A stretch of DNA of 5,587 nucleotides from Caldithrix sp. (GTDB lineage: Bacteria; Zhuqueibacterota; Zhuqueibacteria; Oceanimicrobiales; Oceanimicrobiaceae): assembly GCA_004357015.1 (NCBI GenBank), contig SMXE01000184.1, forward strand, positions 1-5,587, read 5' to 3'. Positions 1 through 5,587 of this stretch are shown here, in pieces. Made by a program: the position numbers and the translations under genes. Positions within the stretch are counted from its first letter, which is position 1. Each line of letters begins with the position of its first letter. Under the pieces are notes generated by a model. That model made no database searches. It saw only the letters and a list, made by a program, of their open reading frames with translations, and was not told the DNA's origin.

Positions 1-1411
1 GCTCATCTTTCACCTTTTGCGCCTGTTCCGCCAGGTCGCAGAGTTTATCATATTGGGCATCAAATTCCCCTTTGCCCACCGACAGGTTGGCGACCATGGA
101 GGCCAACGCTGCACCAAGCGCTCCGGCCAGCGCTGCAATGGAGCCGCCGCCCGGCGCCGGTGTGTCGCGCGAAACTTCATCGACGAAGTCCACCACTTTC
201 TGGTGCACCAGCGGGCCAACTTGTTTCGGCACACCGATGACTTTCTGGTCCACATCAAACTCGGCGACGTCGCGCAGCCCCATGGATTGCACCGCGGTCT
301 CGATGATGTCGCGCGCCGGGATGCCGGTGGATTTGTGCATGCGTTTCAAATAGAACTCCCCCGCCATGCGCATGGTATCGAACGGCACAACGCCGACGAT
401 CTCGGTCCCGGTCACGACGATGCCACGTTCCTGTGCCTGCCGCCTGGCTTCTTCGAGCACCAGATGAGGTGGCGAGATCTTGTAGTTGGTCAGGTTCATC
501 GAAATCTGCGCAGTCTTGTAGTCTTCCATCACCCAGCCCACCGCCTTGACCTGCCGGAACTTGCCGTCTTTGTACACTGGCCGGCCCGTGAGGTTCTCAA
601 CATCCAACCCGATAAATTTGTAGCCCGCGTACAGATCGCCGCCGTGGGCTTCATTGTAGTGCTCTGCCAGTTCAGCGAATGTCTTACCAGTGCGATCGCA
701 CATGCCGCAGGTGAATTTATCATCTTCAAAATAAACGACTTTGCCTTTGTAGTAGAAGGGCGTGATGTCGCCCACTCTTTTCCAACGGCCGCGTTCTCGC
801 AACTCGTAGGCGATGTCGGTGGCGTAGCGCCGATCCATGGTGTTCAGGTTGATGTTGTAAGCGATGAGAAACTCCCTCGCGCCCACGCAAGTCGCACCGG
901 TTTTTGGGTTGAATTCTGCCGGCCCAAAGTCAGGCTTCCAGGCAGGATCTGAAAGTTTCTGCGCCAGGCCTTCATACTCTCCTGCACGCACTTTGGCCAA
1001 GTTTTGCCGCTCCGGAGTGGCGGCGGCGTGTTCATACAAATAGACCGGAATGCCGAGTTCTTCGCCGATGCGTTTGCCAACTGCGCGCGCCATTTCCGCG
1101 CAGTCCTCCATGGTGACGCCGGCAACCGGGACAAATGGCACCACATCGGTTGCGCCCATGCGTGCGTGCTCGCCGTGATGCTTCGACATATCGATCAGGT
1201 CAGCCGCTTTCTGCACCGCTCGATAGGCAGCTTCTTTCGCCGCCTCCGGTTCTCCGATGAACGTCACCACCGTGCGGTTGGTGCTTTCGCCCGGGTCAAA
1301 ATCCAGCAGTTGCACACCCTGCACCGCTTCGATTTCATCGATAATTTTTTTTATCAGCCCTTTATCTCTGCCTTCAGAAAAATTCGGCACGCACTCGACA
1401 ATTTTTTGCAT
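1..1411 (-). CDS. ftcD: Bifunctional glutamate formimidoyltransferase / formimidoyltetrahydrofolate cyclodeaminase, partial (C-terminus beyond left edge)
   Basis: This enzyme moves the formimino group of N-formiminoglutamate, a histidine breakdown product, to tetrahydrofolate. Its second domain then deaminates 5-formimino-THF to 5,10-methenyl-THF and ammonia in the cytoplasm. The frame is open for 470 residues and runs off the window. The N-terminus reads IVECVPNFSEGRD, followed by STNRTVVTFIGEP (43-55) and KHHGEHARMGATDVVPF (77-93); His82 matches the catalytic histidine of the mammalian enzyme. DFGP (161-164), GATCVGAREFLIAYNINLN (172-190), AVGW (290-293) and TGTEIVGVVPF follow. The cyclodeaminase domain begins near residue 402 with the APGGGS motif at 419-424, so the protein is probably bifunctional. 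The ATG at 1411 is preceded by GGGAGGG (1417-1423) with 5 bases between. Oddity: about 75 residues (210-284) are inserted relative to the human protein, carrying a zinc-finger-like motif. No frameshift is seen. Family assignment is secure; activity of the cyclodeaminase half cannot be judged from this fragment. Confidence 0.96.
   Translation of the reverse strand, partial: MQKIVECVPNFSEGRDKGLIKKIIDEIEAVQGVQLLDFDPGESTNRTVVTFIGEPEAAKEAAYRAVQKAADLIDMSKHHGEHARMGATDVVPFVPVAGVTMEDCAEMARAVGKRIGEELGIPVYLYEHAAATPERQNLAKVRAGEYEGLAQKLSDPAWKPDFGPAEFNPKTGATCVGAREFLIAYNINLNTMDRRYATDIAYELRERGRWKRVGDITPFYYKGKVVYFEDDKFTCGMCDRTGKTFAELAEHYNEAHGGDLYAGYKFIGLDVENLTGRPVYKDGKFRQVKAVGWVMEDYKTAQISMNLTNYKISPPHLVLEEARRQAQERGIVVTGTEIVGVVPFDTMRMAGEFYLKRMHKSTGIPARDIIETAVQSMGLRDVAEFDVDQKVIGVPKQVGPLVHQKVVDFVDEVSRDTPAPGGGSIAALAGALGAALASMVANLSVGKGEFDAQYDKLCDLAEQAQKVKDE
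560..784 (-). other. Inserted segment of FtcD (residues about 210-284) with C2H2 zinc-finger-like motif
   Basis: Between RERGR (205-209) and the conserved VKAVGW (288-293), the human enzyme has only a short linker, whereas this protein has about 75 residues. The inserted part contains FTCGMCDRTGKTFAELAEHY followed by NEAH, which gives Cys235-X2-Cys238-X12-His251-X4-His256 (bases 644-709). A Phe (245) and a Leu (248) lie before the first His; the Leu is exactly three residues before it, as in classical C2H2 fingers, while the Phe is shifted. The flanks are rich in Tyr, Lys and Gly (for example ITPFYYKGKVVYFEDDK), as expected for beta strands. From memory, FtcD of Bacteroidota carries a shorter extension at this site ending in a similar VKAIGW motif, so this may be an enlarged version of a known insertion. 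Metal binding is inferred from the pattern alone. Confidence 0.7.
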
Positions 1412-1439
1412 TACTACCCTCCCGTTGAGTTTGGGGTCA

Positions 1440-1468
1440 AACATCACTAATCAAGCAACAATAGTCAA
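1440..1468 (-). promoter_or_regulatory. Candidate sigma-70-type promoter for ftcD
   Basis: On the minus strand TTGACT (1468-1463) is a five-of-six match to the -35 consensus. After a 17-base spacer comes GATGTT (1445-1440), a weak -10 that keeps only the A at position 2 and the T's at positions 3 and 6. Transcription would start near 1433 and give a leader of about 20 bases containing the GGGAGGG ribosome binding site. The spacing and -35 are good and the -10 is poor, so this is tentative, particularly if the host uses a non-standard primary sigma factor. Confidence 0.3.
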
Positions 1469-1492
1469 TAGATAAGTTCCACCAAAAAATAT

Positions 1493-1508
1493 TCGCGTGC
1501 ACTCGCGA
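1493..1508. repeat. Short inverted repeat in the divergent intergenic region
   Basis: TCGCG (1493-1497) and CGCGA (1504-1508) form a perfect 5-base inverted repeat around the 6-base centre TGCACT. It lies between the two candidate promoters, upstream of both genes, in a stretch that is otherwise AT-rich. It could be an operator half-site pair for a dimeric regulator, or chance. It is not followed by a T-run on either strand, so it does not look like a terminator. Confidence 0.3.
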
Positions 1509-1577
1509 TTCTTGAATAATACAAAGATCGACCATTCTTTTCAAAGACTTTCGCAGGGATTCGCTGGAAAATTCAAC

Positions 1578-1605
1578 TTGCTTTCCACCCTTTTTTCCTT
1601 ATATT
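1578..1605 (+). promoter_or_regulatory. Candidate sigma-70-type promoter for the four-gene operon
   Basis: TTGCTT (1578-1583) and TATATT (1600-1605) are separated by 16 bases, and the region is AT-rich with a T6 tract in the spacer. The start of transcription would be near 1612, about 20 bases before the ATG at 1633. This leaves room for the GGAG ribosome binding site and little else. The -10 is a five-of-six match and the -35 four of six, with slightly short spacing. Confidence 0.4.
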
Positions 1606-1621
1606 GATGGTCAAATTTTGC

Positions 1622-1625
1622 GGAG
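1622..1625 (+). promoter_or_regulatory. Ribosome binding site deciding the start of the NAT-like gene
   Basis: GGAG lies 7 bases before the ATG at 1633. The same frame is open upstream to a TTG at 1618, but that codon precedes this site and would make the site part of the coding sequence, so the ATG at 1633 is preferred. Confidence 0.6.
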
Positions 1626-1632
1626 TTGCGTT

Positions 1633-2523
1633 ATGTTTGCTGAGGGGCAGACCATTCGTCTAAATCCTGATGATCACGAAGACAGTGTAGATGCGTTTTT
1701 CGATTTTAACAGACTCTCCCGGTCGCGCGCAACCCTCAATTTTTTGAGCGAGCTTCTGCAGCACTTCGCCCGCATTCCTTACGAAAATATCAGCAAGATT
1801 ATCAACCTGCATGAGAGTCCGGACTGGGATTTGCCCAAACTTCGCTTGCCTGAAACGGTTATCTCGCAGCATATCGATTTCAGGCTGGGCGGCACCTGCT
1901 TTTCCCTGACGTTCTACCTGCAAACGATTCTGGCGCACTCCGGCTTTACCTGCTACCCGGTGATGGCAGATATGCGCGCCGGCAAGAACATTCACTGCTG
2001 CCTGATCGTGATTCTGGATTCCGTGAAATATCTGGTTGACCCGGGCTATCTTCTCACCCGGCCGATGGCGTTGAACCCGCACCAGCCGAAGCTTTTTCAC
2101 ACCGAATTCGCCGGTGTGGAGTTGCGTTACGACACGACCCGCAACGTTTACGATTTATTCACTTTCAATAAAAACGAGACGAAGTGGCGCCACTGCTTTC
2201 GGGAACGGCCTGTGCCGCCCGGAGAATTCCTGCAGCACTGGCTGGCCTCGTTCCGGCGCAACTCGATGCACGGTATCTGCCTGACCAAAGTGCTCGGCAA
2301 CGGCGTGCTGTTCGTCAACCGCAACTTTATGCGGGAGACGACCTTCACCAGCAAGCGCAACTTCAACATCAAACGCAGCTACCACAGGACGATTCACGAG
2401 CGCTTCGGCATTGACAAGCAAATCGTGGAGCAGGCACAGGTGGCGCTGGCGGAGAATCTGGAACGGGAGCGAGCGTTGGGGCTCTGGATTTCCAGGAATC
2501 AGCCGCGGATTAGCGCCGGTTGA
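1633..2523 (+). CDS. Arylamine N-acetyltransferase-like protein (divergent NAT family)
   Basis: This 296-residue protein has the layout of arylamine N-acetyltransferases, cytoplasmic enzymes that transfer acetyl or other acyl groups from CoA through a Cys-His-Asp triad. The N-terminal part has the family signature RIPYENIS (47-54). The triad is visible as Cys89 in RLGGTCFSLT (84-93), His121 in NIHCCLIV (119-126) and Asp136 in YLVDPGYL (133-140). Spacings of 32 and 15 residues are close to those in known NATs. The motif around the cysteine differs from the usual RGGxCFExN: Leu replaces the residue after Arg, shifting Arg one place, and Ser replaces Glu. This suggests a distinct subfamily whose substrate may not be an arylamine. 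Length is close to the usual 270-290. The gene opens the operon, 8 bases before the DUF4416 gene. An alternative reading is a transglutaminase-fold protein outside true NATs. I am confident of the fold but not of the substrate. Confidence 0.8.
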   Translation: MFAEGQTIRLNPDDHEDSVDAFFDFNRLSRSRATLNFLSELLQHFARIPYENISKIINLHESPDWDLPKLRLPETVISQHIDFRLGGTCFSLTFYLQTILAHSGFTCYPVMADMRAGKNIHCCLIVILDSVKYLVDPGYLLTRPMALNPHQPKLFHTEFAGVELRYDTTRNVYDLFTFNKNETKWRHCFRERPVPPGEFLQHWLASFRRNSMHGICLTKVLGNGVLFVNRNFMRETTFTSKRNFNIKRSYHRTIHERFGIDKQIVEQAQVALAENLERERALGLWISRNQPRISAG

Positions 2524-2531
2524 CGCGGATA

Positions 2532-3062
2532 ATGAAACCCGAAGAACCCGGTCCGGTTAAGCTTCTTGTTGGCCTACTTTACACAGATCCAGACTTGTTT
2601 GAAAGGGCGCATGAGCAGTTAGCCGAGCGATTCAGCAAGATCGATTACAAAAGTCCGCAATTCAGTTTTGACATTTCTGATTACTATAAGGAAGAAATGG
2701 GCTGGCCGATTTTCAGAAAATTTATTTCGTTTGACCAACTGATAAACCCTGGCGACCTGGCTAAAATCAAGATCGCGACCAATGAAATTGAAACACATCT
2801 GGCAAAGGACGGCAAACGTACCGTGAATCTCGATGCCGGTTACATGGATTTCAACAAAGTGATTCTCGCTTCGGCGAAGTTTGACGCGCAAAAGATCTAT
2901 CTCGATCTCGGCATCTACGCCGACCCAACGCTGTGGTACGAAAAAGGCGCGTTTAAGGCCTACCCACACGCGTTTCCCGATTTCAAATCCGGTGCTTACG
3001 ATGCGACGTTCCTGCACATCCGGTCGCTGTACAAAAGCCAGAGGAGCAAGAACGCCGCATGA
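2532..3062 (+). CDS. DUF4416 family protein
   Basis: This 176-residue protein is recognisable as DUF4416, a family of about 180 residues with no established function to my knowledge. Typical features are PVKLLVGLLY (8-17), SFDISDYYKEEMG (45-57), FISFDQLINPGDL (64-76), ATNEIE (82-87), RTVNLDAGYMD (96-106), KVILASAK (109-116), KIYLDLGIYAD (121-131) and FPDFKS (148-153). It has no signal peptide or membrane segment and appears to be a soluble cytoplasmic protein. The ATG at 2532 is preferred because the conserved region starts within ten residues. A TTG at 2520 in the same frame overlaps the previous stop as TTGA and would add four residues; neither start has a strong ribosome binding site. Its stop overlaps the glycerate kinase start by four bases, implying coupled translation. 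Its first half looks somewhat more AT-rich than the neighbours. I do not assign a function. Confidence 0.9.
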   Translation: MKPEEPGPVKLLVGLLYTDPDLFERAHEQLAERFSKIDYKSPQFSFDISDYYKEEMGWPIFRKFISFDQLINPGDLAKIKIATNEIETHLAKDGKRTVNLDAGYMDFNKVILASAKFDAQKIYLDLGIYADPTLWYEKGAFKAYPHAFPDFKSGAYDATFLHIRSLYKSQRSKNAA

Positions 3063-4396
3063 GCACGACCAAACTGCGCGAGGACGCCATGACGATTTTC
3101 CGGGCTGGTCTGGCCGCCGTGGACCCGAAAACAGCGGTCCGCCGCGCTCTGAGTCGCGATGGCGAGATGCTGTCGTGTGCGGGGGAGTCCTACAACCTGG
3201 CCGATTTCAAGGACGTGGTCGTGATCGGCGCGGGCAAAGCGGGTGCGCCCATGGCGGCAGCCGTTGAAGAGATTCTGGACGGATGGCTGACTACCGGCGT
3301 GGTCAACGTGAAGTACGGCCATCTGGACAAACTGAAGACCATAAGAATAATTGAAGCCGGGCATCCGCTGCCCGACCAGGCCGGAGTGCGCGGCGCGCGG
3401 GAAATTGTGCAGCTGGCAGAGTTGGCTGGCGAAAAGGTTCTCCTCATCTGCCTGATCTCGGGTGGCGGTTCAGCACTGCTGCCGCTGCCGGTGGGTGGGG
3501 TCACTCTGGAAGAGAAACAGGCTCTGACCGAAAAACTGCTGGCCTGCGGCGCCTCGATCAACGAAATAAACGCGGTGCGCAAACACATCTCGCAAGTCAA
3601 AGGCGGCCAGCTTGCCAGGCTCGCGTCTCCGGCGACGCTGATCACGCTGATTTTGTCCGACGTCATCGGCGACCCATTGGACGTCATCGCTTCGGGGCCT
3701 ACTGCGCCGGACAGTTCTACGTTTGCGGATGTTTACGAAATTCTGCAGCGTTATCAAATCTGGGATGGTCTGGCGGATTCGATACGGCAGCGCATTCAGG
3801 CCGGACGCGACGGTGAAATTGCCGACACACCGGATTCCAGCGATCCTGCATTTTTCAGGACGCTGAACGTGGTGGTTGCTAACAACCGCCAGGCAATGAC
3901 TGCTGCGGTAGAAAAAGCAAAAGACCTCGGTTACAACGCGCTGATGCTGTCCTCATGCATCGAAGGGGAGACCAGGGAGGTGGCGCGGGTGCATGCCGCG
4001 ATTGCCCGGGAGATCGTGGATTCAGGCAATCCGTTGGCGCCGCCGGCGTGCGTGATCAGCGGCGGAGAAACGACCGTGACACTGCGCGGTGACGGCAAAG
4101 GCGGCCGCAATCAGGAGTTTGTGCTGGCAGCGGCGCTGGACATCGCCGGTCTGCAAAACGTGGTCATCCTGAGCGCAGGCACGGACGGCACCGATGGCCC
4201 AACGGACGCAGCCGGCGCCATTTGCGACGGCGAGACCTGTGAGCGCGCCGGCCTGGCCGGTTTGGAGCCGGTTCGCCATCTCGAGAACAACGACGCCTAT
4301 CCACTTTTCAAACAATTGGGCCACCTGATCGTGACAGGCCCGACAAACACTAACGTCATGGATTTGAGAATTATCTTAGCTGGAGATGATGGATGA
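3059..4396 (+). CDS. Glycerate 2-kinase (MOFRL family)
   Basis: The enzyme phosphorylates D-glycerate with ATP to 2-phosphoglycerate, serving serine, glyoxylate or sugar-acid catabolism. The 445 residues are full length for the DUF4147 plus MOFRL architecture. The N-terminal domain has VVVIGAGKAGAPMA (53-66), EAGHPLPDQAG (99-109), ISGGGSALLPLP (133-144), INAVRKHISQVKGGQLA (170-186) and LSDVIGDPLDVIASGPTAPD (199-218). The C-terminal MOFRL part has VISGGETTVTLRG (332-344), GGRNQEF (348-354), SAGTDGTDGPTDAAGA (372-387) and a closing TGPTNTNVMDL (426-436). All signature motifs are intact. AGGAG at 3042-3046 lies 12 bases before the ATG at 3059, a rather long spacing; an ATG at 3089 has GAGGA only 4 bases upstream and would cut into the usual N-terminal helix, so 3059 is kept. 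It overlaps the DUF4416 stop and the pyruvate kinase start by four bases each. Family naming varies (gck, garK2, ttuD), so no symbol is given. Confidence 0.96.
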   Translation: MSTTKLREDAMTIFRAGLAAVDPKTAVRRALSRDGEMLSCAGESYNLADFKDVVVIGAGKAGAPMAAAVEEILDGWLTTGVVNVKYGHLDKLKTIRIIEAGHPLPDQAGVRGAREIVQLAELAGEKVLLICLISGGGSALLPLPVGGVTLEEKQALTEKLLACGASINEINAVRKHISQVKGGQLARLASPATLITLILSDVIGDPLDVIASGPTAPDSSTFADVYEILQRYQIWDGLADSIRQRIQAGRDGEIADTPDSSDPAFFRTLNVVVANNRQAMTAAVEKAKDLGYNALMLSSCIEGETREVARVHAAIAREIVDSGNPLAPPACVISGGETTVTLRGDGKGGRNQEFVLAAALDIAGLQNVVILSAGTDGTDGPTDAAGAICDGETCERAGLAGLEPVRHLENNDAYPLFKQLGHLIVTGPTNTNVMDLRIILAGDDG

Positions 4397-5587
4397 GAAA
4401 AACCAAAATTGTCGCGACCATCGGGCCGGCAAGCAATTCGGAGGGAATGCTGGGCCGGCTTATCGATGCCGGCATGAACGTGGCGCGCTTAAATTTTTCA
4501 CACGGCACGCACGAAGAGCATGCCGTGGTGATGCGCCGCATCCGGAAAGTCGCGGCGGAGAAAAAGGTGCCGGTGGCGGTTCTGCAGGACCTGGCCGGGC
4601 CCAAAATTCGAATTGGCAAAATAGCGGCGGGTACGGTGCAGTTGAAATCCGGGGAGAAGTTTGTCATCACGTCCGATGAGGTTCGCGGTGATTCAACTTG
4701 TGTTTCATCCAACTACAAAACTTTGCCGCAGGAATTGCAGCCCGAGGATCAGATTCTGCTCGCAGATGGTTCCATTGAGCTGCGGGTGACCAAGATTGAG
4801 AAAAACGACATCATCTGCGATGTGATAGTCGGCGGCGAACTTTCATCCAACAAAGGTCTCAATCTACCCTCGCGCACATTGGCAATTGCAGCCTTTACCG
4901 ACAAGGATCGCCGCGACCTCGATTTCGGACTTGAACAGGGAGTCGACTATGTGGCCATGTCCTTTGTGCGCCGGCCGGAAGACATCGAAGAGATCAAGAA
5001 AATTATGCTCCGGAAGAAAATTTCTGTGCCAATCATCGCGAAAATCGAGAAACACGAGGCCATCAAGAACATCGATGCCATTCTGGCAGCAGTGGACGGC
5101 ATCATGGTGGCGCGCGGCGACCTGGCAGTGGAAACTTCATTGGAAAAAGTGCCGCTGGCGCAGAAGATGCTGATTCAAAAATGCAATCAGGCTTGTAAGC
5201 CGGTGATCACAGCCACGCAGATGCTGAAATCTATGGTTGAAAGCCCGCGGCCGACACGCGCGGAGGCCAACGACGTCGCCAATGCTGTCATCGACGGCAC
5301 CGACGCCGTCATGCTTTCTGAAGAAACGACCATCGGGCATTACCCGGTCGAGGCAGTCGCGACGATGGCCAGGATCGTTTCCGTCGCCGAAGACAGCGAT
5401 TTTGCTACGCCCCATTTCAGAACCAAAAATAGCGACACCAGCAGTATTGCTAATGCGGTGAGTTACGCCGCCTTCCAAATGGCGCAGGACCTGGGCGCGG
5501 CTGCGATTCTAACGCCGACACAATCGGGCAGCACGGCCCGCATGATCAGCTCTTACCGGCCGTCACACCCGATCATCGCAATAAGCC
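4393..5587 (+). CDS. pyk: Pyruvate kinase, partial (C-terminus beyond right edge)
   Basis: This is the last enzyme of glycolysis: phosphoenolpyruvate plus ADP to pyruvate plus ATP, in the cytoplasm, usually as a tetramer. 398 residues are present of an expected 470-590. The start MRKTKIVATIGPAS is typical. Visible active-site elements are NVARLNFSHG (29-38; Arg32, Asn34, Ser36, His37), DLAGPKIRIG (66-75), the small B domain (about 75-160) containing LLADGSI (122-128), AMSFVRRPED (188-197), IIAKIEKHEA (214-223; Lys217, Glu219), IMVARGDLAVE (237-247; Asp243) and ITATQMLKSM (272-281). EANDVANAVIDGTDAVMLSEET (from 291) follows, and then the start of the C-terminal domain with TQSGSTARMIS (376-386). 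GGAG at 4382-4385 sits 7 bases before the ATG, which overlaps the glycerate kinase stop as ATGA. No frameshift or lost catalytic residue is seen; whether an allosteric or PEP-utiliser extension follows cannot be told. Confidence 0.97.
   Translation, partial: MRKTKIVATIGPASNSEGMLGRLIDAGMNVARLNFSHGTHEEHAVVMRRIRKVAAEKKVPVAVLQDLAGPKIRIGKIAAGTVQLKSGEKFVITSDEVRGDSTCVSSNYKTLPQELQPEDQILLADGSIELRVTKIEKNDIICDVIVGGELSSNKGLNLPSRTLAIAAFTDKDRRDLDFGLEQGVDYVAMSFVRRPEDIEEIKKIMLRKKISVPIIAKIEKHEAIKNIDAILAAVDGIMVARGDLAVETSLEKVPLAQKMLIQKCNQACKPVITATQMLKSMVESPRPTRAEANDVANAVIDGTDAVMLSEETTIGHYPVEAVATMARIVSVAEDSDFATPHFRTKNSDTSSIANAVSYAAFQMAQDLGAAAILTPTQSGSTARMISSYRPSHPIIAIS

Noticed and set aside
560..784. Possibility that the extra FtcD segment is an inserted mobile element or intein
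   Set aside because: No intein splice residues, flanking duplications or terminal repeats are visible. The segment is too short for an intein and stays in frame with matching composition.
17..952. Long plus-strand open frame of 311 codons
   Set aside because: It lies wholly antisense to ftcD, whose minus-strand translation matches a known family from end to end. The His- and Arg-rich product resembles no family I know and is typical of a shadow frame in GC-rich coding DNA.
1004..1450. Plus-strand open frame of 148 codons opposite the ftcD start
   Set aside because: It is antisense to the conserved N-terminal FtcD motifs, has no recognisable domain, and lacks a convincing ribosome binding site.
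1412..1632. A small gene, riboswitch or tRNA in the intergenic region
   Set aside because: I found no cloverleaf, no known riboswitch core and no short frame with a ribosome binding site. Candidate promoters and one short inverted repeat are the only structure I can support.
1660..2100. Minus-strand open frame of 146 codons opposite the NAT-like gene
   Set aside because: The plus-strand frame carries the catalytic triad motifs; this one is an antisense shadow without family resemblance.
3190..3687. Minus-strand open frame of 165 codons opposite glycerate kinase
   Set aside because: It is antisense to strongly conserved kinase motifs, is rich in Ser, Pro and Ala, and has no domain.

Overview
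This is a bacterial chromosomal window of moderately GC-rich DNA with dense protein coding. It holds five genes in two divergent blocks. I see no tRNA, rRNA, CRISPR array, insertion sequence or phage gene. Lineage cannot be fixed from five genes. The long-form glutamate formiminotransferase, the DUF4416 protein and the tight MOFRL glycerate kinase/pyruvate kinase pairing suggest an anaerobic or uncultured lineage near the FCB group (Bacteroidota, KSB1 or Calditrichota-like) or the former Deltaproteobacteria. That assignment is low confidence.

Layout. The minus strand from base 1411 to the left edge carries ftcD, a bifunctional glutamate formimidoyltransferase / formimidoyl-THF cyclodeaminase whose C-terminus lies outside the window. 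A 221-base AT-richer divergent intergenic region follows (1412-1632). It has a candidate promoter for each side and a small inverted repeat. The plus strand then carries four closely packed genes: a divergent arylamine N-acetyltransferase-like protein (1633-2523), a DUF4416 protein (2532-3062), a MOFRL-type glycerate 2-kinase (3059-4396) and pyruvate kinase (4393 to the right edge, partial). The last two junctions are 4-base ATGA overlaps and the first gap is only 8 bases, so this looks like one translationally coupled operon.

How the genes fit together. FtcD feeds the formimino group of histidine breakdown into the tetrahydrofolate one-carbon pool. In the operon, glycerate kinase makes 2-phosphoglycerate, and pyruvate kinase converts phosphoenolpyruvate to pyruvate. 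With enolase, which is not in the window, they would form a route from glycerate to pyruvate. The roles of the NAT-like and DUF4416 proteins in that setting are unknown.

The most unusual observation is a stretch of about 75 residues inside the formiminotransferase domain of FtcD. It contains a C-X2-C-X12-H-X4-H pattern closely resembling a classical C2H2 zinc finger, which the well-known FtcD enzymes lack as far as I recall.
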